Source: Scortum barcoo (Eukaryota; Chordata; Actinopteri; Centrarchiformes; Terapontidae). Taken from it: a DNA stretch of 64,000 nt. Positions 37,331-63,412 of the stretch are shown here, in pieces. Position 1 is the stretch's first letter; each line of letters starts with the position of its first letter. The stretch is taken from positions 9,262,044-9,326,043 of the forward strand of contig CM041541.1 in NCBI GenBank assembly GCA_023238725.1. The letters are read 5' to 3'. The notes under the pieces were generated by a model. It was not told where the DNA came from and did no database searches. It saw nothing but the letters and a program-made list of their open reading frames with translations. Position numbers and translations under genes: made by a program.

Positions 37331-39675
37331 GAATCCGTTGTTGGTGAACAGATTTTTATGTGACACCCACTGCAACGAACTCACCTGGAAGTTACCTGCA
37401 GCGCACCTGGGCAGACTCCGCTTTCTATTGGAGGTTAATATGCAGCCACGATGGGACAAAGAGCAGTGATACATTTCATTTATGCCTTTGCAGTTTTTCA
37501 CAAAGGTGAGAAAGAGATGATAAATCATTTTGTTTCAGGAGTTTCTCGTCGATTTTTAAAGTTAAAGCAGCTGTGTGTCTCCTGGATGTTTTGGTGGTTC
37601 ACTGTGAAAGTATTTTTTCATTAGTTATTTGATAGTTGAGGTCATATTTTATATTGCAAAGACTCAACACATGAAAGCTGAGTGTTTCACATGTGTTATC
37701 TCCTGCAGGTCTGACAGCTCTGATACAAACTCAGAAGACTGTGATGGCAGCTGAAGGAGAAGAAGTCACCTTAAACTGTCAGCTGGTTCAATCTAAAGAA
37801 GTTGTTCAAGTCACATGGCAGAAAGTTTTACCTGAAGGCACGAGGAATCTCGCCACGTACAACAAATACTTTGGTCCTAAAGTGAATCTGGACTTGAGAG
37901 ATAAGGTGGAGGTTAAAGATGCTGGACTGCAGAACAGCTCCATAGTTATCATGAAGGTGACGGAGCAGGATGAAGGATGCTATCACTGTCTGTTTAACAT
38001 CTACCCTGATGGTGCTCTCACAGGTTCAACCTGCCTCCAACTCTATGGTAAGGACCTTGATGCATCATTAAAGACACGCTGAACAAAAAGGATGATGTCA
38101 GAAGCTTCATGTGATGTTTTCCTCCGTGTTTCCTCTGCAGAGCTGCATGAACCCGTTCTCCATGTTGGAGGATCAAACTCTCCTGAAGAGGCAGTCGTGT
38201 CCTGCTCGGCCACAGGTCGACCTGCTCCCACAGTAACATTAAGCCTCCTGCAGCCAGACCTCCACCTCTCTAACTACAGCTCCGTCACAGTCACCAACGC
38301 CAACGCTACAGTCACCGTCACTACTACGGCTGTGCTGTCAGGTCTCCGTGGCCACGGACGGCACACAGGTTGGATGTGCAGTGCGAGTGCTGTCTGGTCC
38401 TCAGATAGAAGTGTTTATGATGATTCCTGAGGTCAAACAGTCGTCTGATGATGGTGAGAAACACATGTCCAAAGATACTGATTTATACACTCACAGTGAC
38501 TTTATAGCTCATGTCTTTGTGTTTGGTTTTTAGATTTTAATGAAGAATCTGGATCTGATGACAGTGGTCGCAGTAAGTCAATGTTCACATGTGTTATTTT
38601 AATCATATCTTATTTAGTGTTGAGTGCCTCATTTAAACTATTTTCTCTTTTTCTCAAAGACAGAACTTTGACTGTGGTGTTGTCTGTGTTCGGGGTCTGT
38701 GTTTGTACAGGAATCATCTTTCTCTTGTTTAAACACAAAAAACAGAACAGGTACTTCTTGCAGTCATTAACAGTGTGGTTATAATATTTGTGTGTCTCTG
38801 AGAGCTGATAAATGTTTGTTCTGCTCTAACTGTTCTTAAATCCTTCAGTCTGTCACACAGGGGCCTTGAAATGAACGAGATGCCTCAAACTTCTCACTCT
38901 GACGAGTAAGAAACTCTTTATTCTGTCATTCTGTTTTATCCATTTAACTTGTTGATAATGATTTAGTAATTTGTCATTAATTGAGTCACATGTTTTGTTT
39001 TTATCTGAAGGACTGAGGCACCGTCAGTCACAGAGGAAAACATTCAGATCAGACAGCGGCCGTCTCCTGTAAAGAAACAAGTAGAAGATCCAAATCTTTC
39101 TCATTCCACGTCAAGGCCAGCAGAGACCTGATTGGATGAACAGTTTTATGTGTAAACGTGTGAGGAGGTGACTTCCATTAAGTCTGAGTTAGTTTGAACT
39201 CTGCAGAGGCTCAAAATGAGCCCAAACACTGTCAGACCTGAACAAAACTGCTTCAGAGCTTTGGAGGTAAAACATCCCGACACTGAAAGAAATGAATCAC
39301 TGAGCTCTTTGTTCAACTTGTGATGAGACGACAAGTCTGTGTCAGTATTACTGAAGAAAAAAAATCTAGTGTATGTACATTTTTTAAATATTGTTAAATT
39401 GTGAATCCAACATTATGTTGAACTCACCAAAATATTTACAACAGACATGAGACAACGTTAATATGTAGAAATATTATTCCACCAAACTCACTGTTTCTGT
39501 GTTTGAGTTATTGTGACTGTATTGTAAGTTTTTTTTGTGTGTATGTATCTTTTAAATACCCTTCAAGTATCTGTAAATGTGAATAATCTCTCCGTTAACA
39601 CGCCTGATGTATAAATTTGTTTTATGATGTTTTATATTTTTTTTTATGAGAAAATATTTTTTGTACTGGAAATGC
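37331..39675 (+). repeat. left arm of a 2.3-kb inverted repeat
   Basis: Covers the whole CD200-like copy A with its introns and 3' UTR. Its reverse complement is found at 41151-43488. Exon sizes match one for one and introns align. By eye identity is well above 90 percent. The spacer between arms is about 1.5 kb. Confidence 0.85.
37451..39131 (+). pseudogene. CD200/OX-2-like immunoglobulin membrane protein, copy A, frameshifted
   Basis: CD200-type ligands dampen myeloid cells through CD200 receptors. Exons: 37451-37505 (leader), 37709-38047 (Ig V), 38141-38453 (Ig C-like), 38534-38572, 38660-38750 (membrane segment), 38849-38905, 39011-39131. The V domain has LNCQL and DEGCYHCLFN, the family signature (CD200: DEGCYMCLFN). 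The second Ig has VSCSATGRPAP. Exon 3 is 313 bases against 309 in copy B. At about 38354-38362 a 4-bp tandem duplication (cacggacggcac, where copy C has cacggcac) shifts the frame, and translation ends at 38428-38430 before the membrane segment. All downstream exons are still intact in phase. Either a recently inactivated gene, a truncated secreted form, or a sequence error. Confidence 0.8.
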
Positions 39676-41150
39676 ACACTTCTGCTTGTGGGATTTTTTT
39701 CTGACCACCTGAGATACAGTAAGAACGCAATTTACTGGACATTAAGGTAGTAATAGCTTATTAGTGGTGGTGATACTAAGAATTCAGAAAAGCAGTGAGT
39801 TAGTGAGGTTGAAATTAGGTGGAAGAAAACTGTACTTCCACCCTTTTTCACACCATCATAAATCCTCCTTATCTCTTCTACAGGATCAGGGTACTGTAGT
39901 AACACAAGTCACAATATGAGTGAGTATCTGAAATGTATTTACATTCATAGCCTGCATCATAAATACAGTCTGTTTCCAGATTGCACGATTTGATGATTTG
40001 CCTTGTGTGAGAAGACATTTGTCTGCTGATTCCTTTAATTACACATAATTTGGCTTTAAAGCGTTCAGTTATTCCCACTTATTTATATGTGTGTGACTGT
40101 GGAGAAAGCTTCCATCCAGTTTCTTTTTGAAAACTTCCGGTCAAACTTGACATTTCTTTTAAATGACAATTATCGAATGTAAATATGCAAGAACTACAAT
40201 CAATGTTTCATCTGAGTATTACAGAAATTGCATCAAAGCGACTGTGAGGAAAAAACAGATAAAATTTTACATATGTTGTTTACAGAGAGTCCACATTTGA
40301 GCTCATGTGGGGCTTTTGGACTGTGCAATATTAAAAGTTTGCTTCAAGCAAGTCTTAACAGGTGGATTACCTGTAAAACGAGCTGACATGTTTCACAATA
40401 GAGGAGAGTTGAAAACAAGTAAATATCCTGCAGGAGGCAGTAATGTAACAGACTGGGGCTGTAGTGTCATCTAGTGAGCAAAACAGAGAAGAGGGAACAA
40501 AGAAGACGACACGAGCTCATATATATAATTCATAGTTTAAAAGGTCACATTTGCAGAAAAATTATCAATAATGAGGATTTCTGTGGGTCCAATCAGTCTT
40601 TCTTAATGTAATGTTTACATCTGTAATGGAAATCTGCCCTTATTATGTTTTCTTTATTATAAAATCATATATAATAGTCTATTCTTTTCTCATATGGTGA
40701 TTCACTTTCTCTTGACACACATTAAACTGACTAGACATAAATTCCTTTAGGGAACAGGCCTTTGACTTTTAATAAAAGACAAACCTCTGACTGATAGCGG
40801 TCATCGCACTTCGCTGGAGGACACGCTATCACAGGAGTGGCTCCAACTGGTTTTAAATCTTAACTACAATGTTCTGATTAACTATCTGTCTGCCAGACTC
40901 CTCCCCTTACGCACGAAGACAATGTAAACTATATACTGAAAGGGTTGACGAGACCTCACCTCACACTCCCTCCCTTCCCTTCCCCATTTTCCTTTCCTTT
41001 GTTTGTACCCCATTATAAATATATGTGCTTTTTCTGTTATCGCTCATGTGAGTCCTCATCCAGCTGAGCACACACTCGGTTGTCTGACAGCTCACCTTCT
41101 TGCAAGAATACATTAAAATATAAAAGACACTCTGGTCGGATCAATTCTCT
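39676..41150. other. spacer of the CD200-like inverted repeat
   Basis: Mostly non-coding. At 40362-40500 it holds the inverted copy of the block at 37040-37222. A short diverged stretch around 40080-40160 shows no gene. The remainder is AT-rich and ends with a CT-rich run near 40970-41000. Confidence 0.6.
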
Positions 41151-43488
41151 TTATTTCCAGTACAAAATATATTTTTTCATAAAAAAATATAAAACATAAT
41201 AAAACAAAGTTATACATCAGGCGTGTTAACTGAGAGATTATTCACCTTTACAGATACTTGAAGGGTATTTAAAAGATACATACACACAAAAAAAACTTAC
41301 AAAAACAGTCACAATAACTCAAACACAGAAACAGTGAATTTGGTAGAATGATATTTCTACACATTAGTGTTGTCTCATGTCTGTTTTAAACATTCTGGTG
41401 AGTTCAACATAATGTTGGATTCACAATTAAACAATATTAAAAAAAATGTGTAAACACTAGATTTTTTTTCTCCAGTTATACTGACAGACTTGTCGTCTCA
41501 TCACAAGTGGAACAAAGAGCTCAGTGATTCATTTCTTTCAGTGTCGGGATGTTTTACCTCCAAAGCTCTGAAGCAGTTTTGTTCAGGTCTGACAGTGTTT
41601 GGGCTCATTTTGAGCCTCTGCAGAGCTCAAACTAACTCAAACTTAATGAATGTCGCCTCCTCACATGTTTACACATAAAACTGTTCATCCAATCAGGTCT
41701 CTGCTGGCCTTGACGTGGAATGAGAAAGATTTGGATCTTCTACTTGTTTCTTTACAGGAGACGGCCGCTGTCTGATCTGAATGTTTTCCTCTGTGACTGA
41801 CGGTGCCTCAGTCCTTCAGATAAAAACAAAACATGTGACTCAATTAATGACAAATTACTAAATCATTATCAACAAGTTAAATGGATAAAACAGAATGACA
41901 GAATAAAGAGTTTCTTACTCGTCAGAGTGAGAAGTTTGAGGCATCTCGTTCATTTCAAGGCCCCTGTGTGACAGACTGAAGGATTTAAGAACAGTTAGAG
42001 CAGAACAAACATTTATCAGCTCTCAGAGACACACAAATATTATAACCACACTGTTATTGACTGCAAGAAGTACCTGTTCTGTTTTTTGTGTTTAAACAAG
42101 AGAAAGATGATTCCTGTACAAACACAGACCCAGAACACAGACAACACCACGGTCAAAGTCCTGTCTTTTTGAGAAAAAGAGAAAATAGTTTAAATGATGC
42201 ACTCAACACTAAATAAGATATGATTAAAATAACACATGTGAACATTGACTTACTGCGACCACTGTCATCAGATCCAGATTCTTCATTAAAATCTAAAAAC
42301 CAAACACAAAGACATGAGCTATAAAGTCACTGTGAGTGTATAAATCAGTATCTTTGGACATGTTTCTCACCATCATCAGACGACTGTTTGACCTCAGGAA
42401 TCATCATAAACACTTCTATCTGAGGACCAGACAGCACTCGCACTGCACATCCAACCTGTGTGCCGTTGCCACGGAGACCTGACAGCACAGCCGTAGTAGT
42501 GACGGTGACTGTAGCGTTGGCGTTGGTGACTGTGACGGAGCTGTAGTTAGAGAGGTGGAGGTCTGGCTGCAGGAGGCTTAATGTTACTGTGGGAGCAGGT
42601 CGACCTGTGGCCGAGCAGGACACGACTGCCTCTTCAGGAGAGTTTGATCCTCCAACATGGAGAACGGGTTCATGCAGCTCTGCAGAGGAAACACGGAGGA
42701 AAACATCACATGAAGCTTCTGACATCATCCTTTTTGTTCAGCGTGTCTTTAATGATGCATCAAGGTCCTTACCATAGAGTTGGAGGCAGGTTGAACCTGT
42801 GAGAGCACCATCAGGGTAGGTGTTAAACAGACAGTGATAGCATCCTTCATCCTGCTCCGTCACCTTCATGATAACTATGGAGCTGTTCTGCAGTCCAGCA
42901 TCTTTAACCTCCACCTTATCTCTGAAGGCAGGATTCACTTTAGGACCAAAGTATTTGTTGTATGTGGCGAGATTCCTCGTGCCTTCAGGTAAAACTTTCT
43001 GCCATGTGACTTGAACAACTTCTTTAGATTCAACCAGCTGACAGTTTAAGGTGACTTCTTCTCCTTCAGCTGCCATCACAGTCCTCTGAGTTTGTATCAG
43101 AGCTGTCAGACCTGCAGGAGATAACACATGTGAAACACTCAGCTTTCATGTGTTGAGTCTTTGCAATATAAAATATGACCTCAACTATCAAATAACTAAT
43201 GAAAAAATACTTTCACAGTGAACCACCAAAACATCCAGGAGACACACAGCTGCTTTAACTTTAAAAATCGACCAGAAACTCCTGAAACAAAATTATTTAT
43301 CATCTTTTTCTCACCTTTGTGAAAAACTGCAAAGGCATAAATGAAATGTATCACTGCTCTTTGTCCCATCGTGGCTGCATGTTTACCGCCAAATTACAAA
43401 GTGAAAGCGGATGTGCGCTGCAAGTAACTTCCGGGTGAGTTCATCGCAGTGGGTGTCACATGAATATCTGTTCACCAACAACGGATTC
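41151..43488 (-). repeat. right arm of a 2.3-kb inverted repeat
   Basis: Reverse complement of 37331-39675, carrying CD200-like copy B. The outer end (cggattc near 43482-43488) corresponds to gaatccg at 37331; the inner end (ccagtacaaaatat near 41157) corresponds to about 39670. Confidence 0.85.
41693..43369 (-). CDS. CD200/OX-2-like immunoglobulin membrane protein, copy B (intact)
   Basis: Seven exons: 43315-43369, 42773-43111, 42371-42679, 42254-42292, 42074-42164, 41919-41975, 41693-41813. They sum to 1011 bases, 336 residues plus stop, all in phase. Residues 1-18 are a hydrophobic leader (MGQRAVIHFIYAFAVFHK). The Ig V domain follows (GEEVTLNCQL, VTWQKVLPEG, DEGCYHCLFN, GSTCLQLY), then an Ig C-like domain (VSCSATGRPAP, VGCAVRVLSG) with several N-x-S/T sites. 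An acidic stalk (NEESGSDDSGR) leads to a single membrane helix (TLTVVLSVFWVCVCTGIIFLLF) and a basic then polar tail ending PNLSHSTSRPAET. Likely a cell-surface ligand of the CD200 family with an immune-inhibitory role; the receptor in fish is not known from sequence. The tail has no tyrosine-based inhibitory motif. It shares a 351-bp divergent upstream region with copy C. Confidence 0.9.
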
Positions 43489-43720
43489 ATCAACTCACAA
43501 AAAGGTTTTTAAAAAAGGTTTTTATCATAGAATAAGAATAAAAGATTGTTCATTCATAAAAAAAAGCTTAATTATGTGTTGTTTAAAATGCGATGTAAAC
43601 AGCGCGTCACGCTCACCACCCCCAAATGTCTGCACAGTGGTATATCCCGACCAATCAGGAAGCAGCTCAGTGTCTCTGTAACAGCAGTGGGGAAATCAAA
43701 CTACAGTACAGCGTGCGAAA
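43370..43720. promoter_or_regulatory. divergent promoter region between CD200-like copies B and C
   Basis: The start codons of copy B (minus) and copy C (plus) are 351 bases apart, so both promoters must lie here unless leader exons exist further out. At 43397-43410 the sequence caaagtgaaagcgg resembles an interferon-regulatory-factor site. A clearer gaaagtgaaag (GAAANNGAAA) lies at 43837-43847 in intron 1 of copy C. The site calls are pattern matches only. Confidence 0.4.
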
Positions 43721-45712
43721 ATGCACCACGTGTCATCTTTGCGTCTAATGTGTGTGTTTGGAGTCTTTCAGGCAGGTGAGAAAGATATTTACATCAATAT
43801 ATATATATAAAATGTAATATAAATGTCATTTATTTTGAAAGTGAAAGCAGCTGTGTATCCTGTATGGAGCCTTTTTGAATTTGGGTTTGGACCATTTGAT
43901 GTGAAAAATATGCTGCTTTATGTTTGTTTTATGTACACCATTATTTATGTTTGACCACTTATTTTAAGAATTTTTATCTGAGGTGAAAGCAGGCAGTCAT
44001 GTCAGGATCCTGAAGTATGAAATCACATTTCTGTTTATTCTTCTAATGGACCAAATGTTTCATACTTAGACTACAACAGAATAATGCATCCACACGATTT
44101 TATTGTATTTTTGTTTATTTATATTGTATTCTCTATATCAGATCAATCGAAACACCAAACTTTCCCCTGGGATAAATAAAATATTCTGATTCTGATATTT
44201 CCAAAGGTATGATGATGTTCTCACTGTGGACACCAGATGGCGCTGCAGCCCAAACAGTTGTTGCCTCACTTCTCTCCTGCAGGTCTGACAGCTCTGATAC
44301 AAACTCAGAAGACTGTGATGGCAGCTGAAGGAGAAGAAGTCACCTTAAACTGTCAGCTGGTTCAATCTAAAGAAGTTATTCAAGTCACATGGCAGAAAGT
44401 TTTTGAAGGCATGAAGAATCTCGCCACGTACAACAAATACTTTGGTCCTAAAGTGAGTCCGGACTTCAGAGATAAGGTGGAGTTTAAAGATGCTGGACTG
44501 CAGAACTGCTCCATAGTTATCATGAAGGTGACGGAGCAGGATGAAGGATGCTATCACTGTCTGTTTAACATCTACCCTGATGGTGCTCTCACAGGTTCAA
44601 CCTGCCTCCAACTCTATGGTAAGGACCTTGATGCATCATTAAAGACACGCTGAACAAAAAGGATGATGTCAGAAGCTTCATGTGATGTTTTCCTCCGTGT
44701 TTCCTCTGCAGAGCTGCATGAACCCGTTCTCCATGTTGGAGGATCAAACTCTTCTGAAGAGGCAGTCGTGTCCTGCTCGGCCACAGGTCGACCTGCTCCC
44801 ACAGTAACATTAAGCCTCCTGCAGCCAGACCTCCACCTCTCTAACTACAGCTCCGTCACAGTCACCAACGCCAACGCTACAGTCACCTTTGCCGTCACTA
44901 CTACGGCTGTGCTGTCAGGTCTCCGTGGCCACGGCACACAGGTTGGATGTGCAGTGCGAGTGCTGTCTGGTCCTCAGATAGAAGTGTTTCTGATGATTCC
45001 TGAGGTCAAACAGTCGTCTGATGATGGTGAGAAACACGTCCAAAGATACTGATTTATACACTCACAGTGACTTTATAGCTCATGTCTTTGTGTTTGGTTT
45101 TTAGATTTTAATAAAGAATCTGGATCTGATGACAGTGCGGTCGCAGTAAGTCAATGTTCACATGTGTTATTTTAATCATATCTTATTTAGTGTTGAGTGC
45201 CTCATTTAAACTGTTTTCTCTGATTTTGGTAAGTTCACTTTTAAGTTGCGTCAAGTCAATGTCACCATGTGCTATATTGCTTTATGAACGTTGAATGTTG
45301 CACACAACTGATTTTCCTCTTATTTCCTCTGAGAGCTGAAATTTTCCTCCTCACAGATGCCACTTTGACCGAGGTCGTTGTCTGTGGTTTTTTGTGTGTT
45401 TGTGTTGCTGCAATGATTGCTGTGGTTATACAGAAACGTATAAACAGGTAACTGTTTGTCTTGTTGTAACTTCAGTGTCTCACAGTTGATTAAGTAATGA
45501 TTGAGGCTACACACAACATCTATAAGATCTTTTCATTAAACCTCACAAATAAATAACTCATGTTTGTCGACCATTTAAGGCTACGGTGCTCCACTACCCA
45601 GAAGCATCTCCGACAGGAAAGACTAAGTGACAGCTGTGTAGTGACCCAGAATAAGACACACAAGAAGACAACTGGACTTAAACAAAACTCCAAAAATACT
45701 GTATATTTCTAA
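43721..45712 (+). CDS. CD200/OX-2-like immunoglobulin membrane protein, copy C, with own leader and tail
   Basis: Exons: 43721-43775 (leader, MHHVSSLRLMCVFGVFQAG), 44283-44618 (Ig V), 44712-45026 (Ig C-like), 45105 to 45134 or 45145, 45357-45447 (membrane helix: EVVVCGFLCVCVAAMIAVVI), 45580-45712 (basic tail RLRCSTTQKHLRQ... ending NTVYF). The ectodomain is nearly identical to copies A and B. The V exon is 3 bases shorter and the C exon 6 longer (adds F-A); both are in frame. One glycosylation site is lost (NSSIV to NCSIV), giving an unpaired cysteine. A 2-bp insertion in exon 4 makes the A/B-type donor (45145) out of phase; a donor 11 bases earlier (45134, aca|gtgcgg) restores the frame, giving 319 residues. 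With the usual donor the protein would end after a few residues and be secreted. Exon 4 also gained an AATAAA motif (near 45110). Confidence 0.8.
44138..44182 (+). repeat. retroposon 3'-tail remnant
   Basis: Contains tttcccctgggataaataaa and a tattctgattctgat-like end, typical of degenerate fish retroposon tails. It is located in intron 1 of CD200-like copy C, just ahead of the segment shared with copies A and B. Confidence 0.4.
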
Positions 45713-46339
45713 AATGTTAAATAAATCTTTTGAATACCCTTGAAATATCTGTTCCTAATTTTTCTGCAAATGTGGTTCATCCGACCGCCACCACACACAC
45801 TTATAAAGACCTTTTAAACTATGAACTATAAACCTCTCTGCTCTATAAAGATCAACACGAGAACAATCTGTCTTTTGCAGGAGTCAAGTCTGTCACTATT
45901 ACTGGAAATAAATAAATCTGTGTTTTTATACCACAGGTTTGTAAACTTACAAGAAGGACAAAGAAAACTCCCAAATAAGGTTCTGAACTTCTAGACAAGC
46001 TTTTCTTCAGCAAACAGTAAGAGGCAGAAATCAGGCTTGTTATTGGGATTTTTAGACCCACCACTTACCTGTGAGCCACTGGAAATCTGTTACGTCTTTT
46101 AATTTGCCTTAAAGCAAGGATAAAAGTCTGTTAGCTAACTTGCTCTCCTTACATCTCTCCTTAAATTCAGAAGTCACAGAGGTTTGAACTCAAATTCTCA
46201 AAACTTCCAAGCAGCTTTGTCATCCTGAGCTAACGGGCTGAAGATGCTCAAAGTGTCTTTCTTTCGTTCGATTCTGATTTTAATTCTTCAAAGTTCACTT
46301 AATTGACTGAACTTGAATGAACGTGACATTTATGAACAC

Positions 46340-46349
46340 ACACACACAT

Positions 46350-46411
<62 letters not shown>

Positions 46412-46420
46412 GTATATATA
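46340..46420. repeat. (CA)n/(TA)n compound microsatellite
   Basis: A short CA run followed by about 33 TA units. Confidence 0.95.
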
Positions 46421-46639
46421 ATTTTGACATTCTTGACAATAGACTAATACTGTTGCTGTTAATGGTGACTAAAAAACAGAAGACATTTTCACATTTCACT
46501 GTAAGAAAGGCAAAGGTGAAAATAATGATCAAATATTTTGATGGCTGAAACCCGTTTAGCTGCTTCAGTTTTAGGATGCAGGGATGTGATTTTCCTTCTA
46601 TCACAGATCGAATTGTCTGCTGCCCATGAAACCCCTTCT

Positions 46640-46730
46640 TAAATCAGGCATGTGGCCAAAAGTAAATGGACAACACTCTACATAACAAATGTTTGAGTGT
46701 CCACATACTTTTGTCTTATGGTGTGTCCTT
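46640..46730. mobile_element. Tc1/mariner-type MITE
   Basis: Left part ggccaaaagtaaatggacaa and right part tgtccacatacttttgtctt are imperfect inverted copies around a short AT centre. The wording matches the terminal repeats of small mariner-like elements common in fish. No transposase is present. Confidence 0.65.
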
Positions 46731-48435
46731 AAAAAAACAGCATTTTAAGTCTGAAGATCTTGGGGACAGTTTGTGATTCAGTAATCACTGGTAATCTATT
46801 TAATAATTCATACTTAATATTAATAAAAAAAAACCTCTTCAAACAAACACAAACTGGTTTCATATTTATTTCAGTTTTGTATATTTATGTATATCTAATA
46901 CGCTGCAACGCTCAAACCTTCACAGATGTTCTCAGACTGACAGGAAGTTCTGCAATCCCAAATACAATGCCAAACATACGACACAGCGTGCTCACAGAAC
47001 AAAAAAACGACTTCTTTGATGGGTGAAGACGACGTGTAAATACAGTGAGAAATGTCCCGGTCGCCTGCAGCAGGATTCCCATCAGCAGTCTGACAGTGTG
47101 GTTCATGTTACAGTAAGATGCATTTTATTTAAACACAGGTCCCAGATGATGGAGCTGTGATGTGCTTTCACAGTGAAGTGGATTCAGGACTAACAAATGT
47201 TCCCCTTTTGTTGTCAATAAAAGAAATGTCCAAGTACAAGTTTATATTTCTAAATTTGGTTTAGCTGCTTCAAATTTTTAATTCATTGATGTTACGTGCT
47301 GCTACACAGTTAAACATAAAAGTGAAAAAGCAGGTTATTCTTAATTATAAGCAGTGAAAACAAATTGCATAGAAACAAAGTGGAATGAAGATTTGTGGCC
47401 TGAAAGCTCTCCTAATCACATCACACACTCAAGAAACTCCACATGTACTTTTCAACTGTATTTATGTCTCTCTCTGCGCTGCTGTAGAGATCAATAAAGT
47501 GTATTTTATCATATTTTTTCAGAATTTGGCTCATCCTTGATTGATGAATGGAAAAGTAAAAGATGTTGGTGTGTTTCAAACAAAATGGTTGTGCGACACA
47601 TTTCCAAGGTCAGCGTTGGGGATAATGTGACAACAACTGTTACTGTCAGCAAATCTCACAAAAACACCAAAATCAACAATAAAATGATGCGTCTGAAGCC
47701 TGATATATTTTATTCCTCTGCACCACAGAGCTCCATTGTTATTATTACTATTACTATTAAAAGCAGATCAATGAGTTTTTAAGATTTATGTCTTCAGTAG
47801 AAACTCTTGTGTTTGGGGCCAAGAGCCACAGACACATTGCTGTTTTTAGTCTTTTCATGAGATTTGTTGAGAATAATAAAAACTGAGAATAACATAAACC
47901 TCATGTTTTGAATTTCACAATATAAACCTCATCACTTTAATTTTTAATGTCAGGTGTCCTAACTGCATAGACAGACACGGGCTGGTGAAATACTTTTATT
48001 TCTATGAACTGAATTTAAATGTGGTTTTAATGATTTATGTTTGTGTGGTTAATAGTGATCATATCGGGGCTCGATCAGACGAGAGGCAGTGCAGTTCATG
48101 TATTTTCTCATGTATTATCTTCTTATGATAATAAGTAAAAACCATTCTTGTATTCAGCGTGTTGTGCATAATACGGCATAAGAAACTAATACAGTACATA
48201 AAAACTAAGGTGGTGGAAATCTGCGATTTTCTTCAGGAAGGTGTAGCTGTTCATGAATGTGACACTCAGTACACCTTCAAATAAATCTAATCTAAAACCC
48301 GTGACACAGTAACACGATGGAAACAGCTGAACGTGGCCTCTTGATTGTACTCGAATCTCGGCCCTCCTGAAACATGGCGGCCGCACCGTCCAATAATACC
48401 ACAACGTTCCCGACGCGGAGCTCTCTGCGGTCCAA

Positions 48436-63412
<14,977 letters not shown>

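Larger units (their letters stand above)
45713..48435. other. intergenic between CD200-like copy C and the 3' end of inpp4a
   Basis: The transcript of copy C probably ends near the AATAAA at about 45719. No coding exon seen. It includes a TA microsatellite and a mariner-type MITE, annotated separately. The 3' UTR of the minus-strand inpp4a must end somewhere here, with candidate reverse poly(A) signals such as plus-strand ttttatt near 47994. Confidence 0.45.

Noticed and set aside
42581..42802. Frames antisense to the CD200-like Ig exons (also at 38018-38239 and 44589-44810)
   Set aside because: They recur only because the three gene copies are nearly identical; the sense strand has the Ig homology and splice sites.
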